In this document: in pieces, positions 34,170-44,130 of the stretch | Layout: the number at the start of each line of letters is the position of its first letter | Position numbering within the stretch: the stretch's first letter is position 1 | Source: Hedera helix | Taxonomy: Eukaryota; Streptophyta; Magnoliopsida; Apiales; Araliaceae | Reading direction: 5' to 3' | DNA length: 64,000 bases | Assembly: GCA_947179155.2 (NCBI GenBank) | Contig: OX359269.1 | Location: 29,566,017-29,630,016, forward strand | The notes under the pieces: generated by a model | What the model was told of the DNA's origin: nothing | The model's input: the letters and a program-made list of their open reading frames with translations, nothing else | Database searches by the model: none | Made by a program: the position numbers and the translations under genes

Positions 34170-36058
34170 AAAACAACATAAGTGTAGACGCCATAATTTT
34201 TTACTTTTTAAAATCTTGTCGAGTGATTTTCGAAAAAATCTATTTATGTTGATGGGGTTTTGAAATTTTTATTTAAAGGTGGGTCAATTAGATAGAGTTG
34301 CTAATATGTATAGATTTAAATGGATGTACCAACTCATTCGAATTTTTATCTTTGATAAATAAGATGACCCACATATGACTCTATAAAATTAGTTCGCAAT
34401 CGCAATTCTAAAAGTTCAGGGGCTTGCTTAATCAAGGAAAAGTTATTAAACACCCATCCCCCAAACTTTCGTGAAGCACGAATATCGTTTTTCTATTATT
34501 TTTCCTAAAATATTAATAAGTTGCCTTTAAAATAAATGTACAAGTGTGTACTTAATGTTTTGTCCAGTCATGTTAAAAGGGAAAATCTAGGATATTATTT
34601 CCTAGAATCAAAATGAGACATCAAAATTAAGGAAACCTAGGGTATCGTTTCCAAAGCCGCCTAAGTCATGATAAGAGAAAAATCTAAGGTATCGTCTCAT
34701 CGGGGATATTGATAACATCCTTTATAGGGGGGTTGGTTGAGGTTCCTACAACTTGTTTGCTACCAAATTGGAACACGGGAGGTGGAGGGACCGTAGAAAT
34801 AAGAATTCAAAGATCATTGACCCTTGGAGGAGTTTAGGCGAACCTCGAAGCAGATAATCCTGCTTGCGTGTTGTATTTCAACTCTTGAGTTAGCTTACAC
34901 TGTTCTTTCATAAGATTGGCAATCTCGGCCATCTGCTTTTTAAAATTGTAAAACTCCAGACGAGAAATTAGAACAGTAAGTAAACATTTTGACGAGAGTT
35001 CTTACTTTACGACCTCGCAGGTGGATTTTTCGACCAATCTATGCAAAAAGGGGGCAAACTTCAATTTTGAAAATAAAATAAATGGATGGATGCTAATGGA
35101 AAAGGTGTTTTTATGGTCTTTTAATCTTTTCTTGCAAAACAGAGTTAATGTGGGATTTTATAACAGGATTATCATATAAATGGGAGGATACATGATGCTG
35201 CACTCCATTCCTCCTGGCGATATCCCTTTTTTTATTCTTCAGATTGTGGCAAAATAGTTATGTATGATGTTATATATGGATATAGGAGCATCAAAAGTAA
35301 AAGCGCATGAAAAGACTCCTTGAAATAAAGTGTTGATTTTACTTGAGGCTGGCCTATTTTAGGGTTACTCTCACGGACCTTTTTAGCATGAATGTCCCAA
35401 GATTTTTGCAATTTTTCGACTAAAGCGAATCAAAGTATATGCCTTTCTTGAGCCTCGCGGGGGAACACCGCTTTGAATCCAGTAATCATGCATTCGACAA
35501 TTTGCTTCTTGGTGACGGAATCTCACAACATACATTCACATACATTTATCATGCCTCACCGCTTGCAAATGACGATAATGTGTGAAGTACTAAAGATGTG
35601 CAAAGCACTAAAATAAGGCAAAACAATAAAGTGAATTAAGAAATAGAAGGCAATACAATAAGGCACACAACATAAAATAATAAAATAAAGCACACAAAAC
35701 AAGACAACAAACTTAAACGTAAAGGGAAAATAATAAGAAGGAACGTGACTTAAAGCCTTCTTAAAAAGTCCTAGTAGAGTTGCCATTTGTCACCATCGAA
35801 ATTTTTTGCTTTTAAAAATCTTGTGCAATGATTTTGAAAAAAACCAACTTTTGTCGACGGGATTTTGAAATTTTTTTTTAAAGATGGGCTAATTAGACAG
35901 AGTCGTCCATTGGTATAGATTTAAATTGGCGTACCAACTAGTCTAATTTTTAAGCTTTAATAAATAGGATTGCCCACACGTGACTCCATAAAATTGACCC
36001 GCAACTGAGATTCCAAGAGTTTAGGGGCTTACTTAAGCCAGGGGGAAGGTGTTAGACA

Positions 36059-36075
36059 CCCCCCCCCCCCCCCCC
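36059..36075. repeat. 17-bp poly-C tract
   Basis: Uninterrupted C run in the old LTR-like sequence. The homologous position in the other copy (about 34453) has only 'cccatccccc'. Confidence 0.85.
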
Positions 36076-37490
36076 GACTTTCATGAAACACGGTTACCAC
36101 TTTATAATTATTTTCCCTAAAATTTGAATGAGTTGCCTTTAAAAAAAGAGTAAAAGTGTGTGTTTAATGTGTCGTGCCTAAATGGGTCGTGTCGAAAGGA
36201 AAAAATCTAGGTTATCGTCTATTTGGAATAAGCATGTGAATGTTATTCCTCTTTTATAAGATTTGATGATGTGCTTAAATGAAAGATAAATGAATCAATA
36301 TGCAAATATGTCTGCATTGATGAAAGCTGTAAAGTCCTTAATAGATGTTAGCCATTATGTTCAAAGGACTTAGATTGAAAAGATCAAGATTGTTAGGTTG
36401 ATCCAATATGAATGAATAGCTTTGTAAAGTCTTTCAGAAGATCACAATGTACAAGGACTATGAACAGAAAGATCAAACTTGTTAGGTTGATCTTAAGCAA
36501 TAGATAGGCCTGAACTATCGAAAAGAACTGCATTAAAGAACAAGTAGTCTGGCAAGAGAGTCAAAGAAATAATCGTAGACTACACTCGAAATTGTATAAA
36601 CTGCAAGTCAACAACATAGTTAGTCATGCGCTTACATTTCTAAGGCAGAATCATAAAGCAGTCTACCTGAAGATTATCATAATAAATTCCCTGAATGGTC
36701 TGCAAGCAAGCTGAAGATCCAAGCACCAACTTCATCAGCAAGACTGATTGAGGAAGAGAAGCGCCATTCAGAAAGAAGTCTTATGCAAACACTCATAAAA
36801 AGATCAATGAGCCCTCTAGGAAAATCGTAGAGTCTGCCAGACAAACGCAGAATAAGGCTCGACAAATCAAAGAATCCTCTCAGAAGATCGTAGAGTTGTC
36901 TTGGCATTGCATAACTAACTCTCGGGATCGTAGAGTCAATATAGTCAGTCACTATATGATTTCCATATAGATAGTCTACAAACCGAGCAGATTCAAAGAG
37001 CAACCTCTACATGAGCATTCAAAGTCAAGACAACAATCCTCATGAAGATTATCAAGAAGGTTGTCATAGAGCTGTCAAACAAAATGAACGAAGATCTTTG
37101 AGTACATCTAAAGCATCCAATCCTAACAGAGATCGCAGAGTAGTTCAGACCTTCACTCTATGATTGCACTACAACCTGCATCATAGGTAAGGTCGTAGAG
37201 TGGCAAAGCAAGCGCAGAAGTACAACGTTCAAGCAATCGTAAAATTGAGCCGAAGATGTTCAAATGCTACCAGACTTAAACAACTTTTAATATGCAGCAG
37301 AGAAAGCAACTAAAGTTCGCAGAGCAGTCCTCTATGATATAGCATCACTTGCACCTGAAGATCATAGAACAGTCCTCTATGACATAGAAGCCAAGCAGAA
37401 CGAGCAAACCTGAAGTTTATAGAACAGTCCTCTATGATAAAGCACCCGCAAAAGCTTAACCAGATCTTCAGGACAGCAAGGCCCAGATAA

Positions 37491-37532
37491 GATCGTAGAG
37501 TTAAGATCGTAGAGTTAAGATCGTAGAGTTAG
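37491..37532. repeat. 14-bp tandem repeat, three copies
   Basis: 'gatcgtagagttaa' three times in a row. The core 'tcgtagag' recurs, often diverged, through 36780-37590 and in the related LTR near 54100-54400. Confidence 0.85.
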
Positions 37533-38806
37533 TACAGTCAACCAGTCTATGATCTCCGAAGCAGTCAAAGTTAAGCAAGATCATAGAGCTACATAACAGA
37601 GCCAGCATGTGACGCCCCCAAATCTGGGCCCACACAGCCCAAACTTGAGTCGTCAAAAGACTACAACAAAATTATTACAACAAAGCACAACGTACTACAA
37701 TACAGTGTATAATAATACACAACTAAGTCTTCACTATTATTGCCACACTATTTTACAAAACGTGAAGACTATGATAACTATTCCTCGGACCCTCACTCCA
37801 TTCCCCGGCTAGACCCTGTTATGTTTTCATCTCCTGTTGAAAAACAATGGAACAAAAGAAAGGGTGAGCTCAAATAGCCCAGTAAAGAATAACATGACTA
37901 AGATAATGACGAATAAATTATCATTAGTCTTCAACAGTTGAGTTCTTGATAGAATACAATAGACTACAAGGTTTATATCAAAAACTGCAGTTAAATTCTT
38001 AAACAACGTTCAGATCAATAATAGCAGCGGAATGAGTAATCTATTAGAAGAATAATGCAGACTATAATGTCCACTCGGTTCTCTTTTTAGGAAAAACATC
38101 ATCAACTTTTATCATCTGAAATATCATTAGTCAAGATAATACAAATTCACAGTTCCTGATCATAATCATGCAGATCAACAGTTCATCTTTGCACTACGGG
38201 CCAAAGACATTCAATATAACACCAACGGTCATGATTATACCAGATTCAGCCTTTGGTCATAATCATACCAAACAACAGTTCATCTTTGCACTACGGACCA
38301 AAGAGAACATTCACCACGTGCCATAAAAGACACCGAACAGATGTATCGCCTTTAACCTATTATATCGCCTTTAACCTATCATCTGTTCAACAAATATATC
38401 ACATCTGTGCCCCCGGCCACAGATATTCACAACAGCTTGATTTTTGGATGATTAGAATGATATAAATGATGAACAGAAGAAATAGGATAACAATAAGTAT
38501 CGGAAGTTTACTTTGTACAGATTCAAATAATGTCCAAATTGTCAACATGATGTGGAGTGAAATTTAAAAATGATATTCAAGATCCACAGTTCAGAATAAC
38601 GGTTACAATTCAATAGAAAGGTTCACGTAAATAGGAAGGTTCAGTTGAAATAATGAAGTTCAACTATTATGGAACATATAATATTTTCAGGAATTATAGA
38701 AGCAATAGTTCCATAATAAATTTCGATTTAGGAGTATGAAAGAAAATAATATCCCTTACCGTAGCAGGTTTGATTAACAAAAGGTGAAGGAAATTAATAC
38801 AAAGGG

Positions 38807-39075
38807 TTATTCACCAACAGGCGGCAATCCGCTCCGTAAGGTTATTCCCACAATTTAATAGAATTTGAGTACAAAGAGTTATTCACCAAACAGGCGGCAA
38901 TCCGCTCCGTAAGGTTATTCCCACAATTTAATAGAATTTGAGTACAAAGAGTTATTCACCAAACAGGCGGCAATCCGCTCCGTAAGGTTATTCTCAGAGA
39001 TTAATAATGAATGAATACGAAAGGTTATTCACCAACAGGCGGCAATCCGCTCCGTAAGGTTATTCCCAAAATTTA
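38807..39075. repeat. ~72-bp minisatellite in LTR
   Basis: Units start at 38807, 38879, 38952 and 39025; each has 'ggcggcaatccgctccgtaagg'-type core flanked by ttattc. Identical array in the other LTR at 45330-45598. Confidence 0.92.
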
Positions 39076-39490
39076 ATACACGGAAATAAAAGGCACGTCT
39101 TATGAGTAAGGAAGAAACAATATTATTATCGAGAATCAAATAATGATAATCCCTTACCATAGTATGTTTGAATAATGGAAGATGAAAAAGATGGTATCCC
39201 TTACCTCAACACGTGACTGGATATTGATTTAAATGAGGTTGATTAACTTGAACAGTACACGTATACTTATAGATCTTCACAAATACTCAAGATTACTTAA
39301 GCACACTTAGAGAGAACTTTCACAAGAAGTATTTAGAGAGAAAAAGAAAGAACAAGTAAGGAAGTTTATGAAAAATCCCTAAGTTAAGGCTTCTATTTAT
39401 AGCCAAAAATCTTATCATTCATTTAATCTAAATCATTCATTTAAAGATCATCTTTTAATCTACACCATCCATTTCAAATATTATATTATC

Positions 39491-39740
39491 TTTAATCTAC
39501 ACCATTCATTTCATATCACCTAATAATCACCTAACTTTATATTATAAACAAATCAATTTAATTATTCAACAATAATTCACACTTTAATCTACACCATTCA
39601 TTTCATATCACCTAATAATCACCTAACTTTATATTATAAACAAATCAATTCAATTATTCAACAATAATTCACACTTTAATCTACACCATTCATTTCATAT
39701 CACCTAATAATCACCTAACTTTATATTATAAACAAATAAC
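39491..39740. repeat. 92-bp minisatellite in LTR
   Basis: Units start at 39491, 39583 and 39675, nearly identical ('tttaatctacaccattcatt' start). They lie downstream of the minus-strand TATA in LTR coordinates' upstream side, that is, in U3. Copy in the other LTR at 46014-46263. Confidence 0.9.
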
Positions 39741-40368
39741 TTTATCAATTCAATTATTATGACTAATTGTTATAAATACAGTATAGTTAGCTCTTAGATA
39801 TCAAGTCAATAAATTAATGAAATACAACTGTTTAAATAACATCATAATAGAGATAACAATAATGTAAAATAAAGCATACGTTACTGTGTAATGACAATTA
39901 TTGATTCAATAATGTGAATTACTGTGCATATGTTACTGTGACAATTATTAGGTTCAATAATTTTAAAAACAGTGCAACAACAATTATTGACTCAATGATA
40001 TAAAATACAGTGTAATGACAATTATTAAATCAATAATGCAAAATACTGTGTAACAACAATTATTGAATTGATAATATAAAATATTATGCAGTGACAATTA
40101 TCGATGAAATGATGCGTAACAGTTACGGTGTCAATTATCAGACCAATAATATGAGACACTATGCAATACCGTGTGTTACTGTAGAGTACCGTGTGCTACA
40201 GAAAATACCATAAACTACCGTATGCTACTATTCTTTTATCACCGGTATTTTAACAGTTCCGTTGACTATTTTTATTTAAAAAGGTTACTTCTGTCGTTTT
40301 CTATATCCGACAAATATTCCGTTGTGGGGTCCACCAATAATTTATTATTTCGGCGCCGTCGTACGGCA

Positions 40369-40444
40369 CGAATATTCCCCGACCAAACGAATATTCCCCG
40401 ACAAAGCGAATATTCCTCGACAAAGCGAATATTGTCCGACAAAA
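40369..40444. repeat. 19-bp tandem repeat, four copies
   Basis: 'cgaatattccccgacaaag' with small variants at 40369, 40388, 40407 and 40426. It lies near the outer start of U3. Copy at 46892-46967. Confidence 0.92.
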
Positions 40445-40560
40445 TAAAATTTGCACATAACATCCTTACCTTTTAACTTTATCGATTTAACCACTTACTG
40501 TTTAAAAAAAATATCTATATGAAGAAAAATTAAATTTTGTATTTCATAAAATTCGGGGTC

Positions 40561-42660
40561 TTACAACCTCCCCTCCTTATGAAATTTCGTCCCCGAAATT
40601 GACGTACCTGACATATCGAAGAGGTAAGGATACTTAGATTTCATCTCAGATTCTAGCTCCCAGGTCATTTCCTCAGTATCTTGGTTCCTCCATAAAACCT
40701 TAACTTGAGGTATAACCTTTGAGCGTAGGATCTGCTTCTTCTTATCCAGGATCTTAACAGGTACCTCCTCGTATGTTAAATCATCTGCTATAACGTCTGG
40801 TTCTAACTCAATGACGTGGTTTGGGTCCTTCACATATTTACGTAACATAGATATGTGAAAAACGTTATGGATGCGAGACATACTTGGTGGTAGGGCTAGT
40901 CTGTAGGCTACGGTTCCTATTCGATCGAGGATTTCAAATGGGCCAATAAATCGAGGGTTGAGCTTTCCTCTCTTTCCGAATCTCGTAACCCCTTTCCATG
41001 GAGAAACACGTAAGAATACATGATCTCCGACGTTGAAACTTTCGTCTCTCCGATGAAGATCAGCATAACTCTTTTGTCGTTCTTGTGCGGTCTGTATTCG
41101 TTGTCGGATCATTTGGATCTTTTCGGTCGTCAAGCGTACCAACTCGGGTCCCAACAATTTTGCTTCTCCTACCTCATTCCAACATATTGGAGAGCGACAC
41201 TTCCTTCCATACAATGCCTCGAATGGAGCCATGCCTATGCTTGCTTGGTAACTGTTGTTGTAAGAAAATTCCACCAACGGCAAGTACTTATCCCAACTTC
41301 CTTTGAAGTCTAATACACAAAGTCTCAAAAGATCTTCGAGGGTCTGGATCGTCCTTTCCGATTGTCCGTCCGTTTGAGGATGATATGCAGAACTAAAACG
41401 TAGTTCAGTGCCCATAGCTTTTTGTAGACTGGTCCAAAAGCGTGAAGTGAATCTAGGATCTCGATCAGAAACTATGGAAACTGGCATGCCATGCAATCTC
41501 ACGATCTCATTTATGTACATACCGGCAAGACGTTCAAGTGAAAAGTTTTCTCGTATAGGCAAGAAATGAGCAGATTTGGTCAATCTATCTACGATCACCC
41601 AAATTGCATCTAAGCCTTGAGAAACTTTTGGAAGACCCGTCACGAAGTCCATATTGATGTGTTCCCACTTCCATTCGGGAACTTCAAGTGATTGTAATGG
41701 ACCTTTAGGAACTTGATGTTCTGCCTTGACACGTTGACAAGTTAGGCACCTTGAGATAAACTCCGCAATCTCTCTTTTCATATTGTTCCACCAAAATGTA
41801 TGTCGAAGATCTCGATACATCTTGGTACCTCCTGGGTGGATTGCAAACGGCGTGTTGTGTGCCTCCATCATGATTTTATGCTTTAATTCAGGATCGTTAG
41901 GAACACAGAGTCGAGAGTTGACTCGAAGTATTCCTTTCTCGTCGATTCTTGCTTCAGGAATGGCACCTTCTTGTACTTTCTTTATCATGTTTATCAGTTC
42001 CGGATCGGTAGCTTGAGCAGCTTTAATTTTATCGATTAAAGTTGGTTCTACTCGCACGTGAGCAATCTTCGAGTGGGTCCCTGGTGTCTTTAGCTCTATC
42101 TCCATCTTTTGCAAGTCGTACAAAATACACTTTTGTGTTGTCAGCAGTGCACTTGTACTTGCATAAGATTTTCTGCTCAAAGCGTCAGCTACAACGTTCG
42201 CCTTTCCCGGGTGATACTGGATTGTGTGGTCATAATCCTTCAACAGCTCAAGCCAACGTCGTTGTCGCATGTTGAGTTCCTTCTGGGTGAAGAAATACTT
42301 GAGACTTTTATGATCCGTGTAGATATCCACTTTTTCTCCGTACAAGTAGTGTCTCCAGATCTTTAACGCGAAAACGACTGCTGCCAACTCTAGATCATGA
42401 GTAGGATAATTTTTCTCATAATCTTTGAGTTGTCGAGAGGCATAGGCTATAACCTTTCCATGTTGCATAAGGACACAGCCTAGACCTTTGCCAGAAGCAT
42501 CGTTGTAGATAACAAATTCTCCTGATCCTAATGGTATGGTCAGAACAGGAGCTGAAACAAGTCTCCTCTTGAGTTCTTGAAAACTCTTCTCGCATTCCTC
42601 GCTCGATATAAGTTTTGTACTAGAATGAATGATACTGATATCTAGTAATTAAAGTTTCAA
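40561..42660 (-). pseudogene. RNase H, integrase and chromodomain; RT core deleted
   Basis: The open part (42468-40561, 635 codons) continues upstream in frame to about 42625. Order: 'EECEKSFQELKRRL' connection, RNase H ('YNDASGKGLGCVLMQ', 'TDHKSLKYFF'), integrase zinc region ('HPGGTKMYRDL', 'RCLTCQRVKAEHQ'), catalytic core ('SIVSDRDPRF', 'TDGQSERTIQTLED'), GPF motif and chromodomain tail ('LTYEEVPVKILD', 'VKVLWRNQ'). Upstream the frame passes a TAA and joins 'MAPIEHQELKL' of the RT start at about 42620-42640. The whole RT palm, including the catalytic Asp pair, is absent, a loss of roughly 0.75 kb. The stop overlaps the PPT/LTR edge. Confidence 0.9.
40566..40579 (-). promoter_or_regulatory. 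Polypurine tract, young chromovirus
   Basis: Minus strand TAAGGAGGGGAGGT directly before the 3' LTR start TGTAAGACC; almost the same as the tract at 27924. Confidence 0.92.
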
Positions 42661-43345
42661 CTCTTGGTGTTCTATGGGAGCCATTTGGTGTGGGACTTTA
42701 AAAATGGGCTTAGTGCCGGGTTCAAGATCGATACAGAATTCAATTTCACGGTTTGGGGTAAGCCAGAAAGTTCTTCAGGAAAAACGTCAGGAAACTCATT
42801 AACAATGGGAATATCATTCAAGTTTGACGTATTTTTGTTCAAATCAGTGACATGAGCTAAAAAGGCTTGACATCCGTTTTTCAATAAACGAATGGCTTTA
42901 TGGCTAGAAATAACAGTTATAGATTTCAATGGTTTAGTTGCTTGAATTCGCATGACAGGTTGATTAGGAATATGAAAACTAATAATCTTATGAAAACAAT
43001 CAATTTTAGCATGATGGGTAGTCAACCAATCAATTCCTAAAATCACATCAAATTCATGCATCTCTAAAGAAATAAGGTCAACAGGTAATGTGAGGTTGTT
43101 GATTTGAACTTAGGCAAGATTTATAGATAGTAAATGTAATAGGTATTTCTCCCAATGAGGTTTCAACTGATAAGACAAGATTTAAGTTTTCAATAGTCAA
43201 ATTTAAACGTTGAGTACATATAGGTGAGATAAAGGAGTGGATAGAGCCAGTATCTAATATGGCATAGACTTCACGAGAATTTATGAATAGCTTACCGGTT
43301 ATCACCTCATTCGGTTTCTTGACTGTTATCGTCAAATCGAATCCC
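42640..43345 (-). pseudogene. Chromovirus protease and RT start, frameshifted
   Basis: Minus strand: 'DLTITVKKPNEVITGKL' leads to the protease active site ILDTGS and 'HEFDVILGIDWL', then 'IVNEFPDVFPEELSGLP' and the start of RT. A one-base insertion near 43108-43112 separates two frames (43464-43078 and 43061-42672), and a further shift near 42690 separates the last to the RNase H frame. Aspartic protease cuts the polyprotein; as read here it is not continuous. Confidence 0.85.
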
Positions 43346-43927
43346 GAATACTTCATTCGGATCTTCACGTATTTCAACCATGGGAATACCACTGAATAAT
43401 TTTCTAGCAAACTGTTTCTCGGGTTCATCAACTTCATCAGTAGTAAGGTACCAATGATTTCCATTAAAATAGTATTTTCGATAGACTGCAGTTTCCACGA
43501 TAGTGACTAACTTAACCTGAATTCCTCTAAATTGTAACGCCCAAAAGTATAGAAACATCATTTTTAAATAATCTTGAAAATCATAGCTGGAACACCATAA
43601 ATCCCAAAGACTAATATGAAAAGTCCATATATTCTGATCCTTTGTTATAGAGCATAACCAGGTGATATCACTCTCCCAATTAGTGAGTAAATTAAAGGCA
43701 ATAATTTCCGCAAGTTCGTTACTTCCTTTAATTGCTTCTAAGAATGGATCTGGAACGACTGTAGCAGAGCTTTCACCTTCATCCTTACTGGATAGAACAC
43801 GCATAATTTTTGCCTTAGGCAAATGATTCAACTCTGAGTTTGTAAGAAGATTATTCGTCGCCTCTTGTTTTGCAGCTACATTTGTTTCGGTAATTTCATA
43901 GTTAACCTCCTGATTTCCAGATGCCAT
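43307..43927 (-). CDS. Unidentified 206-codon ORF in gag position
   Basis: Starts ATG 43927, 190 bp inside the PBS, and overlaps the protease frame by up to about 40 codons in another frame. The N-terminal third is polar and acidic (SSKDEGESSATVV). The middle is rich in Trp, Phe and Tyr (residues about 85-135, with WTFHISLWDLWCSSYDF). The end is acidic (DEVDEPEK). No Retrotrans_gag motif and no CCHC knuckle are seen. It is the longest intact frame of the element besides the RNase H-integrase frame. It may be captured host DNA or a highly diverged gag; I cannot name it. Confidence 0.5.
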   Translation of the reverse strand: MASGNQEVNYEITETNVAAKQEATNNLLTNSELNHLPKAKIMRVLSSKDEGESSATVVPDPFLEAIKGSNELAEIIAFNLLTNWESDITWLCSITKDQNIWTFHISLWDLWCSSYDFQDYLKMMFLYFWALQFRGIQVKLVTIVETAVYRKYYFNGNHWYLTTDEVDEPEKQFARKLFSGIPMVEIREDPNEVFGIRFDDNSQETE

Positions 43928-44116
43928 AATTAACTGTGGTCACAAAATAAATGTTAGTTCAAATAAACTGACTCATCTCTTCATGTTCCTACATTCAAAT
44001 CGATTCATTAGATAAAAAATAAATCTAATTTAGGCAGGACACACTAGTGATTGATTCTATTCGTCTCTCCCCTCCTAGTTCTAACCCCAGATCTCCATTA
44101 AAGACCATATCCCTAA

Positions 44117-44128
44117 GCTCTGATGCCA
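44117..44128 (-). promoter_or_regulatory. Primer binding site
   Basis: Minus strand TGGCATCAGAGC, two bases from the 5' LTR, differs at one base from the initiator tRNA-Met type site TGGTATCAGAGC. Confidence 0.9.
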
Positions 44129-44130
44129 AC

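Larger units (their letters stand above)
37608..40565 (-). repeat. 3' LTR of the young chromovirus
   Basis: On the minus strand TGTAAGACCCC...GGGGGCGTCACA. TATA box on the minus strand (complement of 39393-39402). Contains 72-bp, 92-bp and 19-bp tandem arrays. Short frames inside (for example 40171-40476) recur identically in the other LTR and are not genes. Confidence 0.93.

Noticed and set aside
37609..37812. Pair of similar frames at 37609 and 44123 suggesting a duplicated gene
   Set aside because: These are the ends of the two LTRs of one retrotransposon.
38807..39075. Regularly spaced repeats resembling a CRISPR array
   Set aside because: Units are full tandem copies without unique spacers, inside a plant LTR.
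40171..40476. 101-codon frame, repeated identically at 46694-46999
   Set aside because: Its double occurrence is explained by the identical LTRs; the end translates the 19-bp tandem repeat.
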